Shown here in pieces: positions 49,671-62,420 of a stretch of DNA of 64,000 nucleotides. The notes beneath the pieces were generated by a model, which saw nothing but the letters and a program-made list of their open reading frames with translations, had not been told where the DNA came from and ran no database searches. The number at the start of each line of letters is the position of its first letter. The stretch's first letter is position 1. Source of the DNA: Malurus cyaneus samueli (taxonomy: Eukaryota; Chordata; Aves; Passeriformes; Maluridae); the NCBI GenBank assembly GCA_009741485.1, contig CM019238.1:8537477-8601476 (forward strand), given 5' to 3'. Both the position numbers and the translations under genes were made by a program.

Positions 49671-50589
49671 ACTGGCAAACTTCTTGCCAATAGCGTGGAT
49701 ATAAAGAGTGGTGCCATTCACATCTCTATTTGCTCCAACCTTCTGAACTCCCTGACTTAAATGATCTTGTGGTACTTGTTTTATAATATTGTCTTGTTCC
49801 TGGTAATTTAATCAAGAAAAATGCAGGGGAATTGTGTTGATGGGGGTGTCATTCACCAACCATGCTGTCAGGTTTTCTGGTATCTGCAAGTAATGCCTTC
49901 TTGTTCTGGGGTTTTGGTTGGTTTTTTTTTTCTTCCCTCTCAGTATTCTGAATATTACAATCCACCTTCACTAAGCGTGTTTCATGCTTTGAGACACAGT
50001 CTGTGTGTAGTAGGCAATCACAAAACTGACATTTCACATCACCATTCGTTTCACATGTTTTTTCCAGCCCCCAGTTGATGGTTGTGTGTAGGGGAAGGCT
50101 GTGGCCTTACAGGGCTGTGCTGAGCTCACAGGGGCTGCATCGTGTGTCTCAGTGCCATCACACCCACGAGCACAAGCTGGGAATTCATACACTCAGTAAC
50201 ACTCTCATGGTTTGCCTACAGAGTGTCTGAACGGCAATGCTGGAATCCACAGTGCTCTGGATTGCACTGAGTTTTAAGTAGATGCAAAGATGCTTCCTTC
50301 CTGAATAGAATTTTTCAGACAGGCTAAAGGGTATTTCAAGTATTTTTGTGGAGTATAAATAAGCTACAGTGAGACTAAAACAGCCTTTCAATCAATTCAG
50401 CTCGCTACCAGTCACTGTATCAGCATTGGTAAAGCAAATAGATGGAGAGAAAAGAAAGTCTGCAGGGATAGTATTTTTAATAAACAATAAAGAATAAGTT
50501 CATTAACTCCTTCTGGATACTTTTAAAACATTATGGTGATGATAGTTCAAAGCTATCTGAATCAGATATAATTGTGTTATTGTAGTTTA
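49671..50589. other. Non-coding stretch, no gene seen
   Basis: Includes a T run near 49923 and a slightly GC-richer part at 50060-50200. No exon or further transposon recognised. Confidence 0.5.
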
Positions 50590-50830
50590 TTTCTCAACAG
50601 AAGAGATTATTAAAAAATACTTGAAAGATTTAATTAAAATCTGTTCTCTCACATTTAATACTGCCTAATGCTTTTAATTAATCTGAATATTCTTAATTGC
50701 TTCTGTAATTTTTGCCATGTGTAAATAGCTAATTAAAGTATTAACCAGCATCAAATGTAGTCTAGAATTAAATATATAAATGCTCTGACGCTGATTAAGA
50801 GGATTACATGAGAAAATAGTCGAGTTTCAG
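50590..50830. promoter_or_regulatory. Candidate TAATTA-rich conserved element
   Basis: Repeated homeodomain cores (TTTAATTAAAATC near 50629, TTTTAATTAATCTG near 50675, CTTAATTGC near 50692, GCTAATTAAAG near 50729) in non-repetitive sequence, with a CpG near 50789. Enhancer-like texture; inference only. Confidence 0.27.
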
Positions 50831-53694
50831 GTATGAATGCTTTCTGACTGCAAATAAAGGCAGATTAGCTGTAGTAAAAGTGGAAGCAGATGAAGGAAGT
50901 TCATGCAGTTTCTTACTGAGTTTATAGTTTCCTACTGAGCCAACCAATATAAGACTTCAGTAGCTCTAGTAGCGTTTAGAGAAGCTGGAAAGTTGTTTGA
51001 AATTTCAGCAGTTAGTTACAGTCCTTGAGGGACTTTCTGTCAATGGAGAGTGCTGGAATGCAATATATTCAGCCTCCTTTACTGGGTTTCAAGGACCAGA
51101 TGGTAGGGGACATAGTTATGACCTACATCCTCTGAGAAAACTTCGTTTCTCATTTCCAGACTCATGTGAAAGGTCTTCCTGCTCTTGGAGGCTGCACTGC
51201 AGAATGGCCTCATATTTGTATGTGAGCCAAAAAAGGATGGTGACAAACGCAGTGTAAATGCAGAAGGAGAATAATTTGACCTTTTCCTCACGATCAGCTT
51301 GGGAGCACCATCAACACAAATGCTCCATAAAGACATCCTCTGGCATAGCTGAGTGTTGCAATGAAATACCAAGCCAATAACCTCTCACTTAGACCAACCT
51401 GAGCCAGTGCATTCTCAGGAATGTCTCTGCAGTTTGTTTTGCAGCCATGGTCACTCTGGAATTAGCTGGTGCTGAACTAATCCATCCCTGCCCCATGTCA
51501 TGGAGGTGCCATAATCAGGAGAATAAGGGAATCTTTCAGGCAATCGGGTGTTGGGATTTTGTAACGTGGCAAAAGTTAAAGCTGCTTTTTCCATACAGAC
51601 CTGTAGAAATGGTTTGCTGAAAGAGGCCAAGCCAATCTTTTGGTTTCAGTATCCACTGGGATTTGATTATTCTGGGAGTTCAGACTTCAAGATTTTCAGA
51701 CTTTTTGTTTGTTTCTCCAGGACTTTATGTTACTCAGGACAACATTCCCCCCTTATAAACCTGTGGACCTGGACTCAGTGGACCAGAGATAATCAAATGA
51801 GATGTTTCAATATTATTGAAACTATTATTATTTTTAGTTCTCCAAAAAGCTTCTATAGATAAATTAGACAATTAGCTCTTTTTAGCAGACGTTAATCCCA
51901 GTGGTCATTCTGGGTTCTATTTCAAAAATGAGATGGCGAAGACTCGAGTTGTCAAAGCCTCAAACCAGTAGTGAAAAGCTGAAAAGCTCTTCTTTTTAAA
52001 AGAATCTCCAAAACTGACAAATATTTCTTACAATATGTAGAAAAATCTCATCAGGTTTTGTCTTTGTTACTTCAGTAACATCTCAGATACAGTTGGCCTC
52101 CTCCATGTGTGTTCCCAGGGTTTTTCTGTTAGCTTTTTCCTGTTAAAGTGGCAGATAGAGACTGCGTTTAGCTGCTTTTTAAATCTTTTATTATGGAGAG
52201 CTAAAGCAAGAGTAGAAGAATTATTCTGGTAGCATATTCATGTTATCTAAACTCACAGCTAGGAAATATTATTTCAAGTGCAGTGTTCTCAGAGACCCTT
52301 CCCAGTCCTATGAGTGTTCTCTATAGGTAGACCTGCCCCTGTTAGTGAGGCTTTTGGGAATCAGGAAGTTTGCATTTTTGTTCTCTGGTTTAGAATTATT
52401 AAGCTCAGCCTCACATTTCAGTTTCAGAGACATGAGACACAACGAATAATATTCTAATGTTTGTGCCAGCTGATTTTTCCTGTAGCATCTACCCACTACC
52501 TCTAGCCTCCCACCCAGAAAGTCAAGGGAGCAGTTGTGTCTCTGACCTCTTACTGAACAAGTAAACTTCTTCCTAGTGGACTGTAGGAACAATTCCGCAG
52601 CTTCTTCTGGTGTAGAAGCAGCATTTCCTCTGAGAATGGTGTCCAAGTTGCAGTGGGTTGTTTTGGTTTGGGTTGTTTTCACCCATACGATGCAAATCAG
52701 GAGTAGTGGCATTAGAAAGCATCATTTGGTTCATCTTTTATTGCTGCTCAACTGTTAAGCATATTTTATGGCTTTGTGGTTTAATTGATGTAGGCATAAC
52801 GTACAAACCAAAAGTTAATATTATGATAATACTTTTACATAAATCAGCTGTTTTAATGGAAAATTAATACCCTAATTTGAATTAAAATTGTTCTATTCTT
52901 AACCATACTGAATATACCAATGGATATAGCACTTGGGTTTTTGAAATCATCCCCTGAGATTCTGGAAAACGTGCATAAAAATGTTAAATTTGCTTTGTTT
53001 TCATTGACATTTTGACTTGATTAGCTGAAATTATAATATCTCCCCTAAATTATGGGGAATTGTATTCATGTCATTTTTTCTTCGAGTGGTGGCATGTTGG
53101 AGATAATTTTTTTTTATTCTGAAGTGTGTTGGCATTTGTGGTGGTACTGTCAGAATCATAGGATTTACTTGATGTATATTTATGAATTTATTATTTCTGG
53201 CATGCTTTACAGAACTGAACTCCCTCCCATATCAAACAATGACAACAATCTGTAGGAGATCTCTCTTCCTTTTCCTGCTGGAGGTACAGGGTGGGTACTC
53301 TGATAGGAACCATTGGCAGGTGCAGCTCCTCCCTTTACTCCCAAATTTTTGGTTACAGAATATGGACGGTGTTAAGGGAATGATGCAGAGGTTTGTAAGG
53401 AAAAAGGAGCCTCTTGAAAGGGAGCTGAATGTTCTGCTGGAGAGCTGGTTATGACCCGGCCTCTGCCACAAATCTCTCATGTCATGCAAGGGAAAAAAGG
53501 GTTTCCCAGATAGTCACCAACTGTGTTTTTGTTTTGTTGCTTCCTAACTTAGTAAACAAGGGCTGACTTAGAGAAATACTGAGCGCTGTGCTTTGAAAGT
53601 ATAAAGTGCTGTGACAGAAAATACTGTTACGGAAACAATGTGCTCTCACATTCTCAAAATCTGCAGCTAAAATGAACAGATATTTTATTTACTT
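50831..53694. other. Non-coding stretch, no gene supported
   Basis: No transposon assigned. Minus-strand frame 52308-52712 (134 codons) begins with a hydrophobic, signal-like stretch but has no domain I recognise and lies in GT-rich DNA at its start, so it is treated as chance. Near 53455-53470 the words CCGGCCTCTGCCAC resemble the middle of a MIR SINE, but sit too far from the MIR tail at 53695 to be one continuous copy without an insertion. Confidence 0.5.
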
Positions 53695-53765
53695 GATGCT
53701 TAATGTGCCTCATCCATAAAATGGGAATAATTTCTTTACCTGGAGTTGTTATGAAAATTATGTTA
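53695..53765 (+). mobile_element. MIR SINE relic (3' half)
   Basis: The order GTGCCTCATCCATAAAATGG, GAATAATTTCTTTACC, then GGAGTTGTTATGAAAATTA matches the MIR consensus segment CCTCATCTGTAAAATGGGGA, TAATAATAGTACCTACC, GGGTTGTTGTGAGGATTAA. MIR is a tRNA-derived SINE active before the amniote split, so bird copies are very old and diverged. Boundaries are uncertain. Confidence 0.72.
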
Positions 53766-54547
53766 TTCCTCAATTAGAAGTCATGTATGATCACATAAAG
53801 AACATGGGTCCCTGCAGACAATACTGGTTATTTTTCATTCTTTTCTTAGGGATGAACCTTAGAACTTGATTGTGTATATGCAGATTTAATGAACAGTTAT
53901 GTGCCTTCTAACTTTGGAAAATAAACTTTCTCCTAAATCAAATGACAAATACATACAAAATACATGAACAGGAAAAAAAAACAGAAAGTAAATCCGTTTT
54001 ACGACTTAATGTCCCCTCTTGTCAGATGCAGCCCAGGTTGGATGTGCTCCTTTTCCTCCACAAACAAAGAGTTTGCCAATAAAAGTATTAGGCAAAACAG
54101 GCAAAAATGTTCTGCACATGTATCTCTGTAAACAGATATTATGCAAACTGCTTTAAACCCACAGTGAGAATCAGCAGTAGGGCTTTCTTAGAGATGTTAC
54201 TGCACAAAAATTGACCAAAAAAACCCAGTGAGAAAACAGCAGAGAAATGTGTCAGAGGAATGATGGATTCCTAAAATGATAATGATGTCCAACTTGTCTC
54301 ATCTTCTCGTCCCATTTTTCTTCTTTGGAAATGCACCATATTCACTCTGGAATGCAGTGAGAGTTTTGCATAAATGCTTGCAAATAGCATGGGAAATTCA
54401 GGTCAAATAGGCTGACGAGTAATTTGTAAAACCCAACGAGTGTTTGGCAGCCATAGATATTCAGCTTATATTGGCATTGTTTTGAATATCTCCTTCTACT
54501 CTTGCAAAGTCTTACTTCAGAGATGGAGAGTTGTTTTGGGGATTACT

Positions 54548-54632
54548 GTTGGGTTTTTTTTTAGTTTTGTGCTTATGTGTTTGTTTTGGGTTGTTTGTTT
54601 GTTGTTGTTTTTTTTTTGTTGGTTCAGTGTTG
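54548..54632. repeat. T/G-rich low-complexity tract
   Basis: Runs of T with GTTT/GTTG units, of the same kind as 31698-31830. Confidence 0.85.
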
Positions 54633-56028
54633 TTTGAGATTTTATATTTCTCTATATTTTAAAATCAATTGAGGAGTTCTACATCTCTGTAGAGATTTCC
54701 ATCAATGCAGAATATAAACCTGTAATATGAACTACTGTTAGATTTGAGATATTTTCTGTCACCACAGATTCTAAGTCTGTAAGTCTAATTATTTACTTTT
54801 TAGCTCTTTGCATAGTTTAATCATATTTGATGATGATTTCATTTTAAGGACAGTTCTTTACAATTTGAATTTCACCTTTATTTGTTTGATTATTTATGCA
54901 GGAAAAAGAAAAATCTAAATCTTTTTTCAAGATCAGAGAAATTCCCTGTTTCATGTTGTTGGTCAAGGATGTAAAGTGCATTTCTTCTTGGTTATGACAC
55001 ACTGTGGGTACAAACCAGTTCTTTGTGAGGCCAAACCAAAGCTACTTCAAAAAATAAGTATATAGCTTCTGTAAACATATTTGTACTTAAATTCTTTGGG
55101 TGGTACAGTGCTGTTTCAGGAAGAAAAAGCTCATCTGGTTTTGAACTGAGGTGGCATTGAGGACACCTGGAACATGTTTGGCACTGGGATGTGAGGAACA
55201 TCTGTCTGTTCAGAAATTTCTGATGGTGTTTTGAAAGCAACTGAAGTCGTGGAAGATGTTGAGCTTATTTTAATTATCAGTCTCTGGAAATGAGGAAGTA
55301 ATAAAGAGGAATGTGTGAAATGAACAACAGGAGAAAATAAAGGAAAGACAAATGTCTGTTGCTGCAGCCTGGCTGCACTGGCACCTGCAACTTCCTAGAG
55401 ATTTCAGTACCAAGACATGAGTACAGAGCTTCCTCTTCTGCATATTATTTAGGCTAATTTGGAAATAACCTTTCTGGATTCTTCAGTGCATCCTTGGAAC
55501 TGGTGTCAGAGACTATTTCAGAATTTTCTTGTGTCATCTGGCATTTCATTTACCTGAAATGAGGATGATGCATCTGCTGTGCTGGAATTAGAGAACAGGT
55601 TAATTAGATGTGAGAAGTTTTAGCTTTTTGTAATAGACCAAAAGCAGCTGTAGAAGATTAAATTATAGTGTCATTGGGGGAAAAAAGCCATGGTTTAAAT
55701 CCAATTGTACTCTTTATGGGTTTAGCAATATAAAGGAACTTTTACACAGTTCTGCAATAGATATCCATGCAAATATAAACGTCACCTATATTCACATTTC
55801 ATTGTAGGCTTCAGAAGTGTTTTTTTAAAGAACTTTTAACAACTTTTTTCAGGCTACTTTTTAATCTTCTCACATCTACAACTTCTGCCTCTGTAGGATA
55901 GTTTCTTCCTGATGAAACAGTAGGATTGTGTGATAATCAGATATATAATGTTTGGATTTGTACAGGCTACTGTGAGAGAATAGGAAAATTCTAACTGAAG
56001 GAATGGCATACTTAAACAGGTGGAGGGT

Positions 56029-56055
56029 TTTATAAAAAAAAATATATATAAAAAA
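56029..56055. repeat. A/T low-complexity tract
   Basis: TTTATAAAAAAA then ATATATATA and an A run. Confidence 0.75.
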
Positions 56056-56839
56056 GCTAAAGGCCCTTTAATAACGTACTTTGGCAAATCAGGAATATTT
56101 TACTCCCAATTACCCTACTATTTTTTAAGTAATTGCCTTAATTAAGATGGAAAAGGTGACTGCCTTCTTCTTCTGTGAGCTGACAGTTACAGGTGACCCA
56201 GGAAAACTGACCTTGTTTTCCATCCAGGGAGATTTATCTGTGGAGCTGCTGCTTTCTTGGCCTTGGCATCCCTTAACTTGGCAGATGCAAGCTGCACAGA
56301 GGCCACTGCACTGAATTCACACTGCCTCACATGGAAACTCTGGCTGCCTTGGGTGAATTTGCAATATAAAATTAACCAGGGATACAGGACTCTCACAGAA
56401 ACAGTCCTAACTTACCCAGTATCAATGAAAAATGCTCACTTTTTATGGTTTTGCCACATATGTCACCTTTGTGCATTATAAGTAAAATTCTAGACTGATT
56501 TCCACCTCCAAAGGGCATTTTTAGCCTGGTGTAAAGCTTGAAATGGAAAGTTTGGAGTCTCTGAAATCAGCCCATTTGAAGTTCCATATCTGAAAATCCA
56601 GCAAGTGAACCAAGCTTTAAACACTGATACATTTTGAATTTTAATAGACTTTATTACAAGCCTTCAAATTAAAAGCTGTCAGGAGAGATAAAAGGTTGGG
56701 GATTTGGACTCAAAGGGACTTTGATTAGACATAAAGGTCAGCAATGGTGGCAAAAAGTCAATGCATCTAAATTAAGCATAAACCTCTGGAAAAGAATATG
56801 CTAATCTTTCATGTAAAGTACTTGTCAGGCTGATCTTGG

Positions 56840-57010
56840 CTCATATCCACAACAGTTAAACTATTTTCTGTGATGAAATTTTAACAAATGGTAATCCATG
56901 TGTAATTTGCCTGTCAAGTGCGTGCCATTTGTTTTTACAAATGTTAGATTTTAACTGCTAAGGAATCATATTATACTACATAATGTGCTCCTGATTAAAG
57001 AATGTAAAAT
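56840..57010. promoter_or_regulatory. Candidate conserved non-coding element
   Basis: Non-repetitive block with a 9-bp inverted repeat AACAAATGG (56883-56891) / CCATTTGTT (56935-56943) about 43 bases apart. The CAAATG E-box-like word occurs once more as ACAAATG near 56938-56944 on the opposite reading. Weak evidence. Confidence 0.18.
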
Positions 57011-57399
57011 GCAAATGGGAGAAAAGGAAAAAGAAAGAATATCAAAACTCTAAATGTCATTGCTTTGTGTAAAACTAAAGTGTAAATGTATAAATTATGC
57101 TTTAATTGAGCAGCTACTTCAGGAGCTTAAAGTTATAGTAACTGTTAATATTTCTGAATGTGAAATTAAGATTCTGCACTGTTAGTGAGCAAACTCATTA
57201 AGGACATAAAAGGATGACAGGATGAAAAAGGATTTACATTTATAGAATCTTCTGTAAAATTATGAGAAGTGACAGGCTCCATTTTTTGATGCAGAAATCA
57301 AGGTTGCATGTCTAAACCACAGTGACACTGTGGCAGGATTTTGCATAGCTGAGACCTAATAGGAAATTAATAGAGTGTAATGCAGGCCTATTGAATTCA
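57011..57399. other. Non-coding stretch, no gene seen
   Basis: AT-rich, nothing assignable. Confidence 0.5.
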
Positions 57400-57560
57400 G
57401 TCTAACTTTGTAGCTTTGATGTGGAAGAACAGAAGGCGTAATTTCAGTCTTTGTTTAGTGTGCTGGACAGATAGCGCCACTAACATCTAAGTATGGTCAG
57501 GATTAAAACTGTGATGGATGGCACCACAGCACATTCTTGACAGCTTTTCTGTTCAAATAC
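57400..57560. promoter_or_regulatory. Candidate conserved non-coding element
   Basis: Mixed-composition, non-repetitive sequence with CpG-bearing words (AAGGCGTAATTTC near 57435 and ATAGCGCCACTAAC near 57470) and no coding frame. Called on texture only. Confidence 0.2.
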
Positions 57561-58199
57561 AAATTTCTGTCACAGTCCCAGAATGTTTGAAGGAACATTC
57601 GGAGATGAAATATTGTAGCTGCAACAAGTCCAGTGTGAAGCTATTATGCTTTGAAAGGAAAAATAATTACAAACTGTTCATCTCCTAGGCACATATCTGT
57701 ATTAATAATGCATAGTAGTAAATACACTGGTGTATACTAATGAAATGTTATTGAACACAGAAGTTTTGGAAACCGTAGGGTTATCAATCTGTCAAGAAAA
57801 GTGTCAGTGCATCTGTCTGTGTTTTGGGTTTTCTACCTCTTTTAGGCAAATAAGTATTTTGAAAAGTTATTGTAGATCCTGATTTATTCTACCTTTCATA
57901 AAATCTCTATAAAATATTTTCTTAAAGTTTTTTTTTAATATTCATCAATTTCTGTACCAAAAAAAAATATTTCCTTTCACTTAAGACAGTCACTGTCGCC
58001 TCAAAAAAACTCTGGTTAAACCATTGCTTTTATGGAAGCACTCTGTAGATGGAATACTGTCCTTATTATAGCAGCAAAGTAGGTCAGAACCTCACTGTTT
58101 GACAGATGTGACATACAAAGTCTCCACCTCCATATTAGTCATGAATAAAATGAAAAAGGAGCTGATTAGAGCAGGAGAATGTCTGTATTTAAAGAGCTA
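57561..58199. other. Non-coding stretch, no gene seen
   Basis: AT-rich with short T and A runs near 57928 and 57959. Nothing assignable. Confidence 0.5.
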
Positions 58200-58570
58200 A
58201 TACCTGTAGTGATTTTATTCTTCGTGCTTGACCGTTAATTGAAGGAGGGACTTAAACTTGATCCCATTGCAACCGATTCCCACACAAGCACGGGGAGTCC
58301 AGCTGACTCTGTAAATGGCATAAAGCTTTGTAATATGAGCCCTTGATTTAGCACTATGAGAAGGAAAATTGGTCTCCATGAAGTGAGAATAAATTGTCTG
58401 ACTGCCGAATCTCTGTCACGGGATCTCCTCTCTTGCTCACGTGTTGTCCATGGGATGTGGTCATTTGTCCACTTCCAAAGAACTCGCAGCTGTGCCCTTG
58501 TGCTCTGGGCTAACTCAGTTATCTCAGCAGAGGTAAACACAGGTGAGGCTGCTGAGCATGTTGAATAGTC
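58200..58570. promoter_or_regulatory. Candidate CpG-retaining conserved element
   Basis: Eight CpG occur between about 58220 and 58490, clearly more than in the flanks, with an E-box CACGTG at 58438-58443 and a TTAATTGAAG word near 58235. The sequence is non-repetitive. A 114-codon minus-strand frame (58235-58579) and a 70-codon plus-strand frame overlap it; neither shows a domain I recognise. A conserved enhancer is the preferred reading; an unrecognised exon or old gene relic on the minus strand is the alternative. Confidence 0.3.
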
Positions 58571-61500
58571 TGTGGTCACACATTTGTCAAATTAAAGCAT
58601 CAAAGAACTCAAAAGAGGGTCTGAAATGTCTAATATGTCTTCAACTTCAACATAACAGTTGTTCTGTTTTAATGCCAGCACTTCTGTACATCATTCTAAA
58701 GGGAAAAGCATAGGTCCCAAATACTTAATGAATGAGCAATTAACCTGTCTGCTCAGTGAAACCTTGGTCTTCTTGGAAGGTATTTATGTATTTCTAAATA
58801 CTGCTGCTAAGTGGGCCTTGACTGTTCTCAGAGCAGTGACTGTGCTTTTCTCAGTCTCCTAAAGCAGCTCAGAACAGAGGGACCACCTCATTTCACACAA
58901 CACTGGCTGCATCCTTGCTGCAATGATGTACTGGGTTTATTTATTCTTGGCTTAACCTGTCAACCGAATCACATTTATACCAACACTTGGGATCCTTCCT
59001 ATAAAAGCCATCGGTTGAAGAAGCTGCTCAAGAAGGCTGAAAAACAGAAGTACTTAGAATTTATTGTAGTCAAAAATACTAATATTAATATATAAAACAG
59101 CGTAGGGGAACGGCAGAGGGACAAATGCATATGAAAAATGTATTTTAAGAGTTACTTTTAATAAAATGGGGGTAAAATGACGAGGATAAGAGTTTTGTAG
59201 TAGCACTGTGTCTGAGTAGGGCCTGAAAGCAGGAGAAGCATTTTAATAGTAACTCATGTTAGGAGCTGGTTAAGGTGTGAGAAAGAGCTAAGAAAAGAAA
59301 ACTCACCTCTCTCTCCTTTATTCTCCAATTCTGTCAGTTTTGTGCAGTCTGCTACCTCTCTCTTGTTTTAATTTGATATATTTCTTAGGATGTGTGTTTT
59401 TAAAACAGAAATATTCCAAGCACACCTTTCTAAAGAATTGAAAAACAGAAAAATAACAACCTTGTTCAACGGTTGAAAATATGAAATTCAATCTAAGCAA
59501 CAAAAGCAACATGATTGTCTGGTTAGAGATAGATAAAAGATGCTGACTTTAAAATTCAAAATGGTTTGACTCCGTAGACTTCCAGGGGAGCCTGGACAAG
59601 TGGTTCCTTGGCCATGGAGCAATCTCCCTGGTAGGTTTTCCCCAAGCCTGCCCCATGTCACATCCACTGAAAGAGTCAACCAAATGTAAATTTTGATTCT
59701 GCCAAACTTCTCAGAACAAATTTCCCAGAAAAATTACTGGAATTCGCCTTAGTTGAGTAATTATCCAGTTATTTATTTAAGTTCAGTTTTGGACCAAAGT
59801 ATCAAATAACACAATTGCCTGCTGCTTAATTCTATTATTTCAATGGACTCCTCTAGCTCCTGTCCATCCTTTTAACTGCATGTAGCTGGTCATCATTTCC
59901 CATTTTCTGAGGAAATCAACTTTCTTATATGACCAGAAACTTGTATTTTTTTCACCCAAGTAGAGAGAAGAAACACATTGTGATCTGGAGTTGTATGATG
60001 GATAATATCTTGACATTAATCTCTTAAATGAAAGGACTTTCAGGCTTGAATACCCTCCTTAATACCACATTTTATGGAGAATGTGATTCCTCAAATAGGC
60101 AGGAACCTGGGCATTAAGGTTTTATAAGTAAAATGAAAGACCTTAAGCATCATTTAGCAGAGAAAGGGCTGGAAGGGGGCTGTTGTCTGGCTTGTGATTG
60201 TGAAAGTGTCTTGTCCTTGTTTGAGTTTCCGTCATGGGCCAAGGTCAAGAGCTGTCTGGAACAGGGAGTGGAAGAGCATGGTATTTTGAAGTATTTTTTT
60301 AACTTAGGCTTATTTAGAAAAAATGCAAGTTGAGAATATAATTTTGACTTCCATGTAGAAGTGTGCTGAAGTGTGCTATGTTTCATCACATCTTGAGTGA
60401 CTGACCCAATGTACCTTTCTGTGAATGTTTAAACAACAGCCTGAGCAATATTTCAGTGTGTAAGACACTAAAGTTCAGGAATGAGTGCATTCCTTTGCTC
60501 CCCAAGACACCTAAGCAGATGATTTTTAGCTGGAGGAGGAAGGATTACTGGACTCCCAGAGTATCTCTCTGGTGTCGGGTTTAGTTTTCAGGACCACTGG
60601 CAGAAAGCCATATTGGTGTATCACAGCACCTTCATCCTGGACATCCCGAGCAGCACATTTGATCTCTGGCAGTAGTGAAGGCACCATCAATATTTGCTGC
60701 TCTGTCCCTCTCTTATTGGTTTCCATATAATCTGGAAACAAATGAATTGTGTTGGATACCAAAGCATTTTTCTACTCTGCTGACACAAGTATGAGTTTCC
60801 TCATTTTATTTCTTCTCATCTCATCGTCTCTGAAGACAGACACAAGCTATCTTGCAAAAAAGGACTAGAAGCTAATACCAAATGTGTTACAGAGATAACA
60901 TTTATGATTAAAATACTTATTTTGTAAAGCTTTTGCTTTTTGAACCTTGACGGTATAAGAACACATAACCTTTGGTATCTTTTCTGCTATAGGAATTGGG
61001 TAGGATTGTGTGTTTGGGCTTTCATTGTTTTTTCAGAATGGCTTTGTGGCTAAAAGTAATCTGTAGAACGAGAGTAAAATTCTGTAAAGGAAACAGTAAA
61101 GTAAACAAAACCAGCTTCAAACCCCCAGAAGTTCTTTTCTCAGCATGGTAGATGAATGTGTGCACTGACCCATGCAGCTGGTGGTTGAGAGTGTAGCCTG
61201 CTGAGGTGAGAGTCTGTTCATGTTTTAAGGAAACACAATTTCTCATCATAGCTGTGTTGCTAAGGGATATTTCATATTTCTCCTCTTTCTTATTCTCTGT
61301 CAGATTTCAAAGACCAACAGGAAAAAATCTTGCATTGTGTCTAGGTATTGCTTGTTCATGCTGGAGGGTTAGGAATGAATTGCAAAAGGAAGAAAAACTT
61401 TAAATAGACTATACAATATGTAAGTCACTTCCTCTCTTGAGATACTTGAGATGAGACTTCTTATAGTCAGTGGTGTCTTCCGGATTTCAGCCCTTCTCCT

Positions 61501-62109
61501 TAAAGCAGATTTGGTGATTTCATGTTAAAGGGAGCTAATTCAGTGCCATATTACCATCTAAAATAATCTGTTTTCTACCTTGCACCTTGGTACTTCTTGT
61601 AGTTCTCTTTTTTTTTGCCATACTGGTAGCACAACAGATCCAATGGAAAAATAACCCTGAAAAAGAGCAGTATTTCATCTCAGAAGCCAGGTGACTCATC
61701 TCTCCAGAAGATACAGTTTGGCAAGGGAGAGCAGAATTATCCTCTTCATATCAGCTCAGTGTTAAACTGGCTTAGAAGCAGCCTTGTAGAAATAATAATG
61801 GTCTCAAAAAACATAGTGGATGTAAGTTTTTTTAAAAACTTATCTTTTATATTCTTCATTATCTTTATAATTAACCTGAGAAAATAACAGAAAATGGGCA
61901 AGTCCATTTGGATAAACACATAAGTCAAATACAGGAACCCCAGAAGCAGCAAGGAACAGCAATGGGGATTTCCCACACTGAGGAATGCAAACCAAGGTTG
62001 GGACGTGGCTGCCCTCTGATTCTCCCCAAGGTTACACAAGCTGGGACATTGCTAATGGACTGCCATGAAGAAAAAGTAGAGCTAAAATCATGTACTGTGT
62101 AAAAGGATT
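58571..62109. other. Non-coding stretch, no gene seen
   Basis: AT-rich DNA with no assigned transposon. A perfect tandem pair of the 10-mer GAAGTGTGCT lies at 60358-60377. Open frames (60-97 codons) have no recognisable domain. Confidence 0.5.
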
Positions 62110-62420
62110 GGAATTCTCCCTCTGACATCTTTAAGATACCATATTAATAATTCAGCTGAGTTTTAGTAGCCTTTTCAGCTGCAGCCCACTAATGACAAGC
62201 TTGCTTTCTAATGTTTAGCGCCTGCTGCGCAAGTGGTACTTTTAACAAAATACATTTGCTGCAGGCTCTTTGACATGGCTTCACACTGAGATAAACACAA
62301 TTAGCATCAGCTATTTAAAATGCTTTTCTCTTGTGCTTGTTTATAATTGGTCTTTTAAGATCTATTTTTATTATTAATTTTAAGGAATGTGTAACAGATT
62401 TGATGGCACCGTGAGGGTGT
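62110..62420. promoter_or_regulatory. Candidate conserved non-coding element
   Basis: Non-repetitive block with the unusual CpG-containing word GCGCCTGCTGCGC (62218-62230), CACAATTAGC near 62297 and TATTATTAATTTTAAGG near 62369-62385. The texture resembles deeply conserved developmental enhancers. No coding frame. Inference only. Confidence 0.3.

Larger units (their letters stand above)
53766..56839. other. Non-coding stretch, no gene seen
   Basis: AT-rich, with two low-complexity tracts listed separately. No exon, and no other transposon assigned. Confidence 0.5.

Noticed and set aside
49426..49760. Three overlapping frames of 92-101 codons
   Set aside because: They lie in the minus-strand CR1 fragment; no intact reverse-transcriptase reading frame remains.
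52308..52712. 134-codon minus-strand frame with signal-like N-terminus
   Set aside because: No family recognised; the hydrophobic start comes from a GT/AC-rich stretch. Length is reachable by chance in 64 kb.
612..54449. Identical 14-mer CGAGTGTTTGGCAG at 612-625 and 54436-54449
   Set aside because: Several exact 14-mers are expected by chance in a 64-kb window.
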